Shown here: positions 35,791 through 46,249 of the stretch, piece by piece
Position numbering within the stretch: position 1 is the first letter of the stretch
How the letters are laid out: each line of letters starts with the position of its first letter
Assembly (NCBI GenBank): GCA_030386875.1
Contig: CM059580.1
Coordinates: 310,001-374,000, forward strand
Reading direction: 5' to 3'
Length of the DNA: 64,000 nucleotides
DNA from: Morinoia aosen
Lineage: Eukaryota > Arthropoda > Malacostraca > Amphipoda > Talitridae
Notes under the pieces: model-generated
Seen by the model: only the letters and a program-made list of their open reading frames with translations
What the model was told of the DNA's origin: nothing
Database searches by the model: none
Translations under genes and position numbers: made by a program

Positions 35791-37115
35791 TATAGTAACT
35801 AGGGTAAACTGGAGCATCTGGGGGTAAACTGGAGCAATTGTGGGTAAACTGGAGCAACTGGGGGTAAACTGGAACAACTGGGGGTAAACTGGAGTAGTTG
35901 AGAGTAAACTGGAACAACTGGGGGTAAACTGGAGTAACTGGGGGGTAAACTGGAGCAACTGGGGGGTAAACTGGAACAACTGGGGGTAACCTGGAGTAAT
36001 TGAGAGTAAACTGGAGCATCTGGGGGGTAAACTGGAGCATCTGGGGGTAAACTGGAGCATCTGGGGGTAAACTGGAGCATCTGGGGGTAAACTGGAGCAA
36101 TTGTGGGTAAACTGGAGCATCTTGGGGTAAACTGGAACATCTGGGGGTAAACTGGAGCATCTGGGGGTAAACTGGAGCATCTGGGGGTAAACTGGAGCAT
36201 CTTGGGGTAAACTGGAGCATCTGGGGGTAAACTGGAGCATCTGGGGGTAAACTGGAGCATCTGGGGGTAAACAGGAGCATCTGGGGGTAAACTGGAGCAA
36301 CTGGGGGTGAACTGGAGCAACTGGGGGTAAACTGGACTAATTGAGAGTAAACTGGAACAACTGGGGGTAAACTGGAGTAACTGGGGGTAAACTGGAGCAA
36401 CTGGGGGTAAACTGGAACAACTGGGGGTAAACTGGAGTAATTGAGAGTAAACTGGAGCATCTGGGGGTGAACTGGAGCAACTGGGGGGTAAACTAGAGCA
36501 ACTGGGGGTAAACTGGAACGACTGGGGGTAAACTGGAGTAGTTGAGAGTAAACTGGAGCATCTGGGGGTAAACTGGAGCATCTGGGGGTAAACTGGAGCA
36601 TCTGGGGGTAAACTGGAGCATCTGGGGGTAAACTGGAGCAATTGTGGGTAAACTGGAGCATCTTGGGGTAAACTGGAGCATCTGGGGGTAAACTGGAGCA
36701 TCTGGGGGTAAACTGGAGCATCTGGGGGTAAACTGGAGCATCTTGGGGTAAACTGGAGCATCTGGGGGTAAACTGGAGCATCTGGGGGTAAACTGGAGCA
36801 TCTGGGGGGTAAACTGGAGCAACTGGGGGTGAACTGGAGCAACTGGGGGTAAACTGGAGTAATTGAGAGTAAACTGGAACAACTGGGGGGTAAACTGGAG
36901 TAACTGGGGGTAAACTGGAGCAACTGGGGGTAAACTGGAACAACTGGGGGTAAACTGGAGTAATTGAGAGTAAACTGGAGCATCTGGGGGGTGAACTGGA
37001 GCAACTGGGGGGTAAACTGGAGCAACTGGGGGTAAACTGGAACAACTGGGGGTAAACTGGAGTAGTTGAGAGTAAACTGGAGCATCTGGGGGTAAACTGG
37101 AGCAACTGGGGGTAA
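35791..37115. repeat. 20-bp array CTGGGGGTAAACTGGAGCAT (left arm)
   Basis: About 66 copies; variants include GAACAAC, GAGTAAC, TTGAGAGTAAACTGG and CTTGGGG. Marker units (CAATTGTGGG at 35837, 36099 and 36640) reveal a higher-order repeat of about 541 bp. Degenerate units continue to about 37230. Minus-strand frames up to 439 codons are artefacts. The mirror array is 54485-56155. Confidence 0.96.
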
Positions 37116-37238
37116 ACTGGAAAAGTTTGGGGTAAATTGGAGTATTTTGGGGTAAAATGAAATATGTTAGAGGGAACTGGACTATTTTAGGGTGAACTGG
37201 AGTATTTTAGGGTAAAATGGAGTAACTGTAGGGTAAAT

Positions 37239-37526
37239 TCAAAGATCATTTACCAACGAGCTGCTAATTCTTATTTCTCTCACAATCGGTCCCGTTATAG
37301 CGAGCATCTGGCCGTTATATCCCCGTTCGACCGTTATTTCACCGTTTGGTCGTTGTTTCGCCGCTACATGTGGGCTGCTTCTCTTCACTTTTGCTAATTT
37401 GCTGCTTTCTTTCTGGCTCTTTTTCCGCCGTGGCTGCGGCCAATACCGACCTCCGTCCCTTGTGACGTCACCACTCCCACTCTCATGGCACCGTCGCCTT
37501 GTGACGTCACCACTCCCACTCTCATG
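37239..37526 (-). other. GC-rich block with CRE repeat and conserved frame, left copy (truncated by gap)
   Basis: On the minus strand a frame enters from the gap, reads the 39-bp repeat as 13-residue units (HESGSGDVTRRRC) and then a basic stretch (PQPRRKKSQKES), and stops with TGA at 37241-37239. The counterpart 54072-54410 has the same frame and stop. About 220 bases align with no indel, and the outer 80 bases are the most diverged. Perfect CRE palindromes TGACGTCA lie at 37463-37470 and 37502-37509, and a CCAAT at 37440-37444. It could be a promoter-like element or a small coding exon; neither is established. Confidence 0.45.
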
Positions 37527-38026
37527 NNNNNNNNNNNNNNNNNNNNNNNNNNNNNNNNNNNNNNNNNNNNNNNNNNNNNNNNNNNNNNNNNNNNNNNNNN
37601 NNNNNNNNNNNNNNNNNNNNNNNNNNNNNNNNNNNNNNNNNNNNNNNNNNNNNNNNNNNNNNNNNNNNNNNNNNNNNNNNNNNNNNNNNNNNNNNNNNNN
37701 NNNNNNNNNNNNNNNNNNNNNNNNNNNNNNNNNNNNNNNNNNNNNNNNNNNNNNNNNNNNNNNNNNNNNNNNNNNNNNNNNNNNNNNNNNNNNNNNNNNN
37801 NNNNNNNNNNNNNNNNNNNNNNNNNNNNNNNNNNNNNNNNNNNNNNNNNNNNNNNNNNNNNNNNNNNNNNNNNNNNNNNNNNNNNNNNNNNNNNNNNNNN
37901 NNNNNNNNNNNNNNNNNNNNNNNNNNNNNNNNNNNNNNNNNNNNNNNNNNNNNNNNNNNNNNNNNNNNNNNNNNNNNNNNNNNNNNNNNNNNNNNNNNNN
38001 NNNNNNNNNNNNNNNNNNNNNNNNNN
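37527..38026. other. Assembly gap, exactly 500 N
   Basis: Run of 500 undetermined bases. The round length indicates a fixed-size scaffold gap rather than a measured distance. The left contig ends within a 39-bp tandem repeat and the right contig begins in an unrelated 19-bp array, so order and orientation across the gap are not supported by sequence. Confidence 0.99.
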
Positions 38027-38285
38027 CACAACACAACAATAACAACACAGCACAACAATAACAACACAGCACAACAATAACAACACAGCACAACAATAAC
38101 AACAACAGCACAACAATAACAACAACAGCACAACAATAACAACACAACACAACAATAACAACACAGCACAACAATAACAACACAGCACAACAATAACAAC
38201 ACAGCACAACAATAACAACACAGCACAACAATAACAACAACAGCACAACAATAACAACAACAGCACAACAATAACAACAACAATA
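38027..38285. repeat. 19-bp array AACAATAACAACACAGCAC
   Basis: About 13 copies right after the gap, with 18- and 20-base variants (ACAACAGCAC for ACACAGCAC). The array is cut by the gap, so its true length is unknown. Confidence 0.95.
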
Positions 38286-38378
38286 CCGGGGTGAGCGCGG
38301 CGGCGGGTAGACGCTGTCTCCGCCTCGGACATGAGCCCCCCGTCCTCCTCGTGCCGGGGTGTGCGCCCCCCCTGTAAG
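38286..38378. other. Short GC-rich unique segment
   Basis: About 90 bases of GC-rich, non-tandem sequence with several CpG sites (for example GTGAGCGCGGCGGCGGG). No gene or RNA structure is recognised. Confidence 0.4.
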
Positions 38379-39010
38379 GTGTGGGGGTTAGGGGGATGTT
38401 GTGAGGGTTAGGGGGATGTTGTTAGGGTGTGGGGGGTGTTGTGGGGTGTTGGGGGGTTAGGGGAGGGTGTAAGGAGGTTAGGGGTATGGGATGTTAGGGG
38501 GGTGTTATGGGGGTGTTGTGGGTGTGTTGGGTGGTTCAGGGTGTGGGGGTGTTAGGGGGAGGTGAGAGGGGTGTTGTGGGGGTATTGTGGGGGTGTTAGG
38601 GGCTTCAGGGGAAAGTTGTGGGGGTGTTGTGAGGGTGTTATGGGGGTGTTGGAGGGGTGTTGGGTGGTTCGGGGTGTGGGGGTGTTAGGGGGAGGTGAGG
38701 GAGGAGTTGTGGGGGTATTGTGGGGGTGTTAGGGGTTTCAGGGGAAAGTTGTGGGGGTGTTGTGAGGGTGTTATGGGGGTGTTGGAGGGGTGTTGGGTGG
38801 TTCGGGGTGTGGGGGTGTTAGGGGGAGGTGAGGGAGGAGTTGTGGGGGTATTGTGGGGGTGTTGAGGGGGTGTTGTGGGGGTGTTGGGGGGGTGTTGTAG
38901 GTTAGGGTGTGGGGGTGTTAAGGGTGTAAGGGGAAAGTTGTGTGGGTGTTGTGGGGGTGTTGGGGGGGTTGGGGGGGTTGGGGGGTGTTGGGGTGTTGTG
39001 GTGCTGGCAC
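38379..39010. repeat. G-rich GGGTGTT array with 133-134 bp higher-order repeat
   Basis: Built from GGGGGTGTTG/GGGTGTTAGG words. The marker GGTTCGGGGTGTGGGGG recurs at 38532 (as GGTTCAGG), 38665 and 38799, giving a 133-134 bp period. Many G-runs of four to seven bases make the + strand a strong candidate for G-quadruplex formation. Minus-strand frames through it (Pro/Thr/His) are composition artefacts. Confidence 0.9.
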
Positions 39011-41928
39011 TAAATCTGCAGAATACTGGGCTGTATACTGGGCCGTGTACTGGGTTATGTACTGGGCAGTAAACTGGGCTGTGTACTGGGCTGTGCACTG
39101 GGCTGTATGCTGAGCTGTGTACTGGGCTGTGTACTGGGCTGTGTACTGGGCTGTGTACTGGGCTGTGTACTGGGCTCTGTACTGGGCCGTGTACTGGGCT
39201 GTGTACTGGGCTGTGTACTGGGCTGTGCACTGGGCTGTGTACTGGGCTGTGTACTGGGCTGTGTACTGGGCTGTGTACTGGGCTGCGCACTGGGCTGTGT
39301 ACTGGGCTGTATACTGGGCTGTGCACTGGACTGTTTACTGGGCTGTGTATTGGGCTGTGTACCGTGCTGTGTACTGGGCCGTGTACTGGGCTGTGTACTA
39401 GGCTGTGCACTGGGTTGTGTACTGGGCTGTATACTGGGCTGTGCACTGGACTGTTTACTGGGCTGTGTATTGGGCTGTGTACCGTGCTGTGTACTGGGCT
39501 GCGCACTGGGCTGTGTACTGGGCTGTATACTGGGCTGTGCACTGGACTGTTTACTGGGCTGTGTACTGGGCTGTGTACCGTGCTGTGTACTGGGCTGTGC
39601 ACTGGGTTGTATACTGGGCGGTGTACTAGGCTGTATACTGGACTGTGTACTGGGCTGTGTACTGGGCTGTGTACTGGGCTGTGTACTGGGCTGTGTATTG
39701 GGCTGTGTACTGGGCTGTGCACTGGGCTGTGTATTGGGCTGTGTACTGGGCTGTGCACTGGGCTGTGTACTGGGCTGTGTACTGGGCTGCATACTGGGCC
39801 GTGTACTGGGCTATGTACTGGGCAGTATACTGGGCTGTGCACTGGGTTGTATACTGGGCTGTGTACTGGGCTGTGCACTGGGCTGTTTACTGGGCTGTGT
39901 ACTGGGCTGTATACAGGGCTGTGCACTGGGCTGTGCACTGGGCTATGTTCTGGGCTGTGTACTGGGCTGTGTACTGGGCTGTGTACTGGGCTGTGTACTG
40001 GGCTGCGCACTGGGCTGTGTACTGGGCTGTATACTGGGCTGTGCACTGGACTGTTTACTGGGCTGTGTATTGGGCTGTGTACCGTGCTGTGTACTGGGCT
40101 GTGTACTGGGCTGTATACTGGGCTGTGCACTGGACTGTTTACTGGGCTGTGTATTGGGCTGTGTACCGTGCTGTGTACTGGGCTGCGCACTGGGCTGTGT
40201 ACTGGGCTGTATACTGGGCTGTGCACTGGACTGTTTACTGGGCTGTGTATTGGGCTGTGTACCGTGCTGTGTACTGGGCTGCGCACTGGGCTGTGTACTG
40301 GGCTGTATACTGGGCTGTGCACTGGACTGTTTACTGGGCTGTGTACTGGGCTGTGTACCGTGCTGTGTACTGGGCTGTGCACTGGGTTGTATACTGGGCG
40401 GTGTACTAGGCTGTATACTGGGCTGTGTACTGGGCTGTGTACTGGGCTGTGTACTGGGCTGTGTACTGGGCTGTGTATTGGGCTGTGTACTGGGCTGTGC
40501 ACTGGGCTGTGTATTGGGCTGTGTACTGGGCTGTGCACTGGGCTGTGTACTGGGCTGTGTACTGGGCTGCATACTGGGCCGTGTACTGGGCTATGTACTG
40601 GGCAGTATACTGGGCTGGGCAGTATACTGGGCTGTGCACTGGGTTGTGTACTGGGCTGTATACTGGGCTGTGTACTGGGCTGTGTACTGGGCTGTTTACT
40701 GGGCTGTGCACTGGGCTGTTTACTGGGCTGTGTACTGGGCTGTGTACTGGGCTGTATACAGGGCTGTGCACTGGGCTGTGCACTGGGCTATGTTCTGGGC
40801 TGTGTACTGGGCTGTGTACTGGGCTGTGTACTGGGCTGTGCACTGGGCTGTGAACTGGGCTGTGTACTAAGCTGTGCACTGGGCTGTGCACTGGGCTGTG
40901 TACTGGGCTGTGAACTGGGCTGTGTACTGGACTGTGTACTGGGCTGTGTACTGGGCTCTGTACTGGGCTCTGTACTGGGCTGTGTACCGGGCTCTGTACT
41001 GGGCTGTGTACTGGGCTGTGTACTGGGCTGTGCACTTGGCTGTGTACTGGGCAGTATACTGGGCTGTGTACTGGGCTGTGTACCGTGCTGTGTACTGGGC
41101 CGTGTACTGGGCTGTGTACTAGGCTGTGCACTGGGTTGTGTACTGGGCTGTGTACTGGGCTGTTTACTGGGCTGTGTCTTGGGCTATGTACTGGGCTGTG
41201 TTCTGAACTGTGTATTGGGCAGTTTACTGGGCTGTGCACTGGGCTGTGTACTGGGCTGTGTACTAAGCTGTGCACTTGGCTGTGTACTGGGCAGTATACT
41301 GGGCTGTGTACTGGGCTGTGTACCGTGCTGTGTACTGGGCCGTGTACTGGGCTGTGTACTAGGCTGTGCACTGGGTTGTGTACTGGGCTGTGTACTGGGC
41401 TGTTTACTGGGCTGTGTCTTGGGCTGTGTACTGGGCTGTGTACTAGGCTCTGCACTGGGTTGTGTACTGGGCTGTGTACTGGGCTGTGTACTGGGCTGTG
41501 TACTGGGCTGTGTACTGGGCTGTGCACTGGGCTGTGTACTGGGCTGTGTAATGGGCTGTGTACTGGGCTGTGTACTGGGCTGTGTACTGGGCTGTGTACT
41601 GGGCTGTGTACTGAGCTGTGTACTGGGCTGTGTACTGGGCTGTGCACTGGGCTGTGTACTGGGCTGTGTACTGGGCTGTGTACTGGGCTGTGTACTGGGC
41701 TGTGTACTGGGCTGTGTACTGGGCTGTGCACTGGGCTGTGTACTGGGCTGTGTACTGGGCTGTGTACTGGGCTGTGTACTGGGCTGTGTACTGGGCTGTG
41801 TACTGGGCTGTGCACTGGGCTCTGTACTGGGCTCTGTACTGGGCTGTGTACTGGGCTCTGAACTAGGCTCTGTACTGGGCTGTGCACTGGGCTCTGTACT
41901 GGGCTCTGTACTGGGCTGTGTTTTTCAG
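39011..41928. repeat. 2.9-kb array of the 12-bp unit GGGCTGTGTACT
   Basis: About 240 copies. Variants (GTGCACT, GTATACT, GTTTACT, GTGTATT, GTACCGT) form higher-order patterns: an eight-unit 96-bp cassette around 39451-39547 and 40135-40327, and a 780-bp block (GGCTGCATAC at 39785 and 40565). Being four codons long, the unit gives stop-free frames on both strands of up to 1224 codons, running on into the next array. None is annotated as a gene. Confidence 0.98.
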
Positions 41929-42066
41929 GAATGCATACCGTGTTCTGGTTCCATTAAGTCTTTTTTCCGTACATTCCTCCCACCTTTGCACTCTACACCA
42001 ATTTTTTCAGAAAATATTCGTCACATTTTCACAGCACTTCCCTTCCATTTTCCCTTCATCCCGTTC
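41929..42066. other. Spacer between 12-bp and 10-bp arrays
   Basis: About 140 bases of unique, pyrimidine-rich sequence. It starts with GTGTTTTTCAGGAATGC, which resembles a splice acceptor, but no coding-like sequence follows. Confidence 0.5.
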
Positions 42067-42888
42067 GTCCCTTCCCACACTCCCACACGCTCCCCCACGC
42101 TCCCCCACGCTCCCCCACACTCCCCCACGCTCCCCCACGCTCCCCCACACTTCCCCACACTTCCCCACGCTCCCCCACACTTCCCCACACTTCCCCACGC
42201 TCCCCCACACTCCCCCACGCTCCCCCACGCTCCCCCACACTCCCCCACGCTCCCCCACGCTCCCCCACACTCCCCCACGCTCCCCCACACTTCCCCACAC
42301 TTCCCCACGCTCCCCCACACTTCCCCACACTCCCCCACACTCCCCCACACTCCCCCACACTCTCCCACGCTCCCCCACTCCCCCACGCTCCCCCACGCTC
42401 CCCCACGCTCCCCCACGCTCCCCCACGCTGCCCCACACTCCCCCACGCTCCCCCACGTTCCCCCACGCCCCCCCACGCTCCCTCACGCTCTCCCACACTC
42501 CCCCACGCTCCCCCACGCTCCCCCACGCTCCCCCACGCTCCCCCACACTCCCCCACGCTCCCCCACGCTCCCCCACGCTCCCCCACACTCCCCCACGCTC
42601 CCCCATGCTCCCCCATGCTCCCCCACGCTCCCCCACACTCCTCCACGCTCCCCCACGCTCCCCCACACTCCCCCACGCTCCCCCACGCTCCCCCACGCTC
42701 CCCCACGCTCCCCCACGCTCCCATACGTTCCCCCACGCTCCCCCACACTCCCTCACGCTCCCCCACACTCCCCCACGCCTCCATACACTCCCCCACGCTC
42801 CCCCACACTCCCCCACGCTCCCATACGCTCCCCCACACTCCCCCACACTCCCCCACACTCCCCCACACTCCCCCACACTCCCCCACCC
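42067..42888. repeat. 10-bp array TCCCCCACGC
   Basis: About 82 copies, with TCCCCCACAC and TTCCCCACAC as main variants. The minus strand has a run of four or five G every ten bases, an arrangement able to form G-quadruplexes, with i-motifs on the + strand. Long frames on both strands are artefacts. Confidence 0.97.
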
Positions 42889-43103
42889 TATACGAGGAGT
42901 AGGCGCTTATATCGCTCCCCCGTCGGGCCATGGCCTGGGGGCACAGGTGATGGGGGTCTCCCCCACACCCCCCGTGGGGGTGAGTACCCCCCGTGTGGGT
43001 GCGGTGGTGACCCCCCGACGGGGGCGGTATGCGGGTAGGCCGTTTCGTGAGGCGGTCGAGCGAGGCGGTTTTTCTCGGTTTTGGTTTCTGCTTGTTTGAA
43101 TAT
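42889..43103. other. GC-rich unique spacer
   Basis: About 215 bases of CpG-containing, non-tandem sequence with short inverted motifs (CCCCCCGTGGGGG; CCCCCCGACGGGGG). No gene is recognised. The 11-bp inverted C/G runs could fold into small hairpins. Confidence 0.45.
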
Positions 43104-43650
43104 TAGGCGGGTTGAATTTTTGGCGGGGCAAAATTTTGGCGGGTTGAATTTTTGGCGCGTGAATTTTTGGCGGGGTGAATTTTTGGCGGGGTGAATTTTC
43201 GGCGGGTATATTTTTGGCGGGGTGAATTTTTGGCGGGGTGAATTTTTGGCGGGTATATTTTTGGCGGGGTGGATTTTTGGCGGGGTGAATTTTTGGCGGG
43301 GTGAATTTTTGGCGGGTATATTTTTGGCGGGGTGGATTTTTGGCGGGGTGAATTTTTGGCGGGGTGAATTTTTGGCGGGTATATTTTTGGCGGGGTGGAT
43401 TTTTGGCGGGGTGAATTTTTGGCGGGGTGAATTTTTGGCGGGTATATTTTTGGCGGGGTGGATTTTTGGCGGGAGGAATTTCCGGCGGGATGAATTTTTA
43501 ACGGATTAAATTATTGGCGTGTGAATTTTTGACGGGGTGAATTTTTGGCGGGTTGAATTTTTGGCGGATTAAATTTTTGGCGGGGTTAATTTTTGGCGGG
43601 GTGAATTTTTGGCGGGGTGAATTTTTGGCGGGGTGAATTTTTGTTGGGTG
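43104..43650. repeat. 16-bp array TTTTTGGCGGGGTGAA
   Basis: About 34 copies. Between 43204 and 43455 a four-unit cassette of 63 bp, marked by GGGTATAT (43251, 43314, 43377), is repeated. The TTTTTGGCGGG core superficially resembles an E2F site (TTTSGCGC) but lacks the final C. Frames through it are artefacts. Confidence 0.96.
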
Positions 43651-44600
43651 TAAGAGGGGTGTTGAATTTTTTGCTGGGGGGGGGGTGTGTGTGTTGAAGT
43701 TGGGGTGCGTTGACTCAACACGCAGCGCGGTCTCCTCAAAGAACAATATATTTAACAGCAGCAAATCAATAGCGCGAGCTGGAAAATATAATATTGAGGT
43801 AAAATATCTATATAGAATATTTAAATACATCAAGTTCAGGGAAAATTTATGTTAGCCTAGCAAGAAAAAATAATAATAATGAATATTAGATAAATAGAAG
43901 ATTTCAGTTGATGTATATGTGAAATGGTAACAAGATATTATTTTTTAAAGCATTTTCCAATGAAAAAACTGGGATCAAAGCGTAAAAAAAATTTACGAGT
44001 TCAATTTATAAAATCGGCGTATTGAAGTATGCGGAAATGCAAAATAACAGGAATAGATGGACCAATATTGTGAAATATATATTTTCAAAAATATGGGATA
44101 ATATTCAAAGGCACATTAAAAAATTTCCGCACATTATTTAATATATACATTTATATAGTAATATAGTAGTTACATAGAATATAATTCATATAGTAATAAG
44201 TAAATATAAACAGAGACAACAATAAGGAGGCATGCGACAATAAATATATACAAACAATGAACGACAACAACAAAAATTTATAAAAAAAACATACAAAAAA
44301 ATAGAACCCACACAACACAAATAGTTAATAAGCGCAAAATTTTACAAACCACACAAATAAATAACAAATGATAAACAAAAAAACACAAAAAAAACATCTT
44401 CAAACTTGATAACGTGCAACATGCCTTTGTGAAATAAGCGATCGTCGAATTCTTTTCAAAACATTAAAAGTGTTCTTTAAAATAAATACATGCATTATAT
44501 ATTTATTTTTGCATGCATCAAACGACAAAAAAAATTAGATTTAGTATTTTGAAGGTTTTAAACATTATTGGGGAACACAAGAATAATTGTTTGGTGCAAC
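43651..44600. other. AT-rich spacer, no gene seen
   Basis: About 950 bases of largely unique AT-rich sequence with a G10-like run near 43676 and an A-rich stretch around 44270-44400. No coding-like frame, RNA gene or transposon end was recognised. Confidence 0.6.
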
Positions 44601-44975
44601 ACAAGGCACACAGCGCAACACATGGCGACACATACGGCGCATGGCAACACATGGGGCAACACACATGGCGCATGGCAACACACATGACAACACACATGGC
44701 GCATGGCAACACACATGGTGCATGGCAACATATATGACAATACACATGGTGCATGGTAACATACATGGCAACACGCATGGCGCATGGCAACACACGTAAT
44801 AACACACATGGCGCATGGCAACACACATGGCAACACACATGGTACATGGCAACATACATGGCAACACACATGGCGCACGGCAACATACATGGCCACACAT
44901 ATGGCGCATTGCAACACACACGGCGCATGGCAACACACATGGCAACACACACGGCGCATGGCAACACACAACACA
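44601..44975. repeat. ACACATGGC / GCATGGCAAC mixed tandem array
   Basis: Alternating blocks of ACACATGGCGCATGGCAAC and ACACATGGCAAC, with variants GGTGCATGG and ACACACGGCG. Periods of 12 and about 19-22 bases mix, so no single unit fits. Open frames on both strands are artefacts. Confidence 0.9.
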
Positions 44976-45404
44976 TTTACAACAACAAAATAATGCTAGG
45001 AATGATATTAATATATTTTTGCATTAATATTGTGAAATGGCTTTGACAATTGGGGAATATTGAGAACATTACATAATATTGCACCATTATTGCGAATGAA
45101 TAATGATTATTAAAGACATTGTAATGATTATTATACGATGTTACGATATTAGACGTATCGGCTATCAATATTGGACGATATTATAATATTTTTTTTATGT
45201 TCTTACGAGTTTTATATGATTTTGTTAAATGTTCATAACGAACGTTTTTCTTAATCTTGCATGGGTCATCGAACGTTTTCAAAACGTTTTGTAAAATTAT
45301 CAAAATTATCATCATTCCTCGAATCGTTTTTCGAAGAAAAACATTTTTGGAATACAATAGTGAAAAAAGAAACACGTTTGAGAGAAGAAACAGACGTTGT
45401 TGGT
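44976..45404. other. AT-rich spacer, no gene seen
   Basis: About 430 bases of unique AT-rich sequence. Near 45265-45295 AACGTTTTCAAAACGTTTTG prefigures the AACGTT motif of the following array. Confidence 0.55.
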
Positions 45405-45725
45405 ACGTTCAGAAACGTTTATTGGGAACATGGAACGTTTAGGAACGTTTATTGGGAACATGGAACGTTCAGGAACGTTTATTGGGAACATGGAACGTTC
45501 AGGAACGTTTATTGGGAACATGGAACGTTCAGGAACGTTTATTGGGAACATGGAACGTTCAGGAACGTTTATTGTGAACATGGAACGTTCAGGAACGTTT
45601 ATTGTGAACATGGAACGTTCAGGAACGTTTATTGTGAACATGGAACGTTCAGGAACGTTTATTGTGAACATGGAACGTTCAGGAACGTTTATTGTGAACA
45701 TGGAACGTTCAGGAACGTTTCTAGA
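45405..45725. repeat. 30-bp array with paired AACGTT palindromes
   Basis: About eleven copies of a 30-base unit holding GGAACGTTCAGGAACGTTTA and TTGGGAACAT (TTGTGAACAT in the right half). Each unit has two AACGTT palindromes; GGAACGTTC is nearly self-complementary. The change from GGGAACAT to GTGAACAT occurs once, at about 45570, and then spreads, a clear record of local homogenisation. Confidence 0.96.
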
Positions 45726-45809
45726 TGCACAACAGAAGCGATGGCAACGTTCGAAAACAAATTAAAATGTTTTTGCAAAGACATTGCGCAATATACAAGC
45801 GTTAATTAC
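45726..45809. other. Short unique spacer
   Basis: Eighty-odd bases between two arrays. The open frame crossing it is the junction of two artefactual repeat frames. Confidence 0.5.
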
Positions 45810-46212
45810 CAGGAAAACAAGAGCAAGTTACAGGGAAAACAAGAGCAAGTTACAGGGAAAACAAGAGCAAGTTACAGGGAAAACAAGAGCAAGTTACAGG
45901 GAAAACAAGAGCAAGTTACAGGGAAAACAAGAGCAAGTTACAGGGAAAACAAGAGCAAGTTACAGGGAAAACATGAACAAGTTACAGGGAAAACAAGAGC
46001 AAGTTACAGGGAAAACAAGAGCAAGTTACAGGGAAAACAAGAGCAAGTTACAGGGAAAACAAGAGCAAGTTACAGGGAAAACAAGAGCAAGTTACAGGGA
46101 AAACAAGAGCAAGTTACAGGGAAAACAAGAGCAAGTTACAGGGAATACAAGAGCAAGTTACAGGGAAAACAAGAGCAAGTTACAGGGAAAACAAGAGCAA
46201 GTTACAGGGAAA
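45810..46212. repeat. 22-bp array (GGGAAAACAAGAGCAAGTTA)
   Basis: About 18 copies of a 22-base unit made of the 20 bases shown plus CA. Only two or three substitutions are visible (CATGAACAAG, GGGAATACAAG), so it is very homogeneous. Confidence 0.96.
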
Positions 46213-46249
46213 CAAAAATTGCATCTAAAAAAATATTTCATTGAAAACA

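Larger units (their letters stand above)
21701..37526 (+). repeat. Left arm of a large inverted repeat
   Basis: The order of arrays and unique spacers here is matched in reverse complement by 54072-64000: 20-bp ATGTTCAGATGTGGAGGGAA, spacer, 20-bp AGTCTCCACACTAGGCCTAT, AAGTACTT-rich spacer, 36-bp, 82-bp, spacer, 16-bp, spacer, 20-bp CTGGGGGTAAACTGGAGCAT, GC-rich block with 39-bp repeat. In the spacer 33100-33460 against 58000-58375 I count about twenty differences by eye, roughly 5%. The arm ends exactly at the 500-N gap. It may be a real duplication or a second haplotype. Confidence 0.9.

Noticed and set aside
37239-38332. Frames of 185-335 codons spanning the N run
   Set aside because: They are open only because undetermined bases cannot contain stops. 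Only the 37239-37526 part is real sequence and is described separately.
41920-42066. Splice acceptor (GTGTTTTTCAG) followed by an exon
   Set aside because: The following 135 bases show no codon structure and lead straight into the 10-bp array.
39364-43038. 1224-codon + strand open frame (Cys/Leu/Thr-Gly then Pro/Thr/His-rich)
   Set aside because: It runs through the 12-bp array, a spacer and the 10-bp array. Both units are stop-free in several frames and opposite frames are equally open, so openness carries no coding information.
43104-43650. Array of E2F binding sites (TTTTTGGCGGG)
   Set aside because: The E2F consensus TTTSGCGC needs a C after GCG that the repeat does not supply; only a superficial resemblance.
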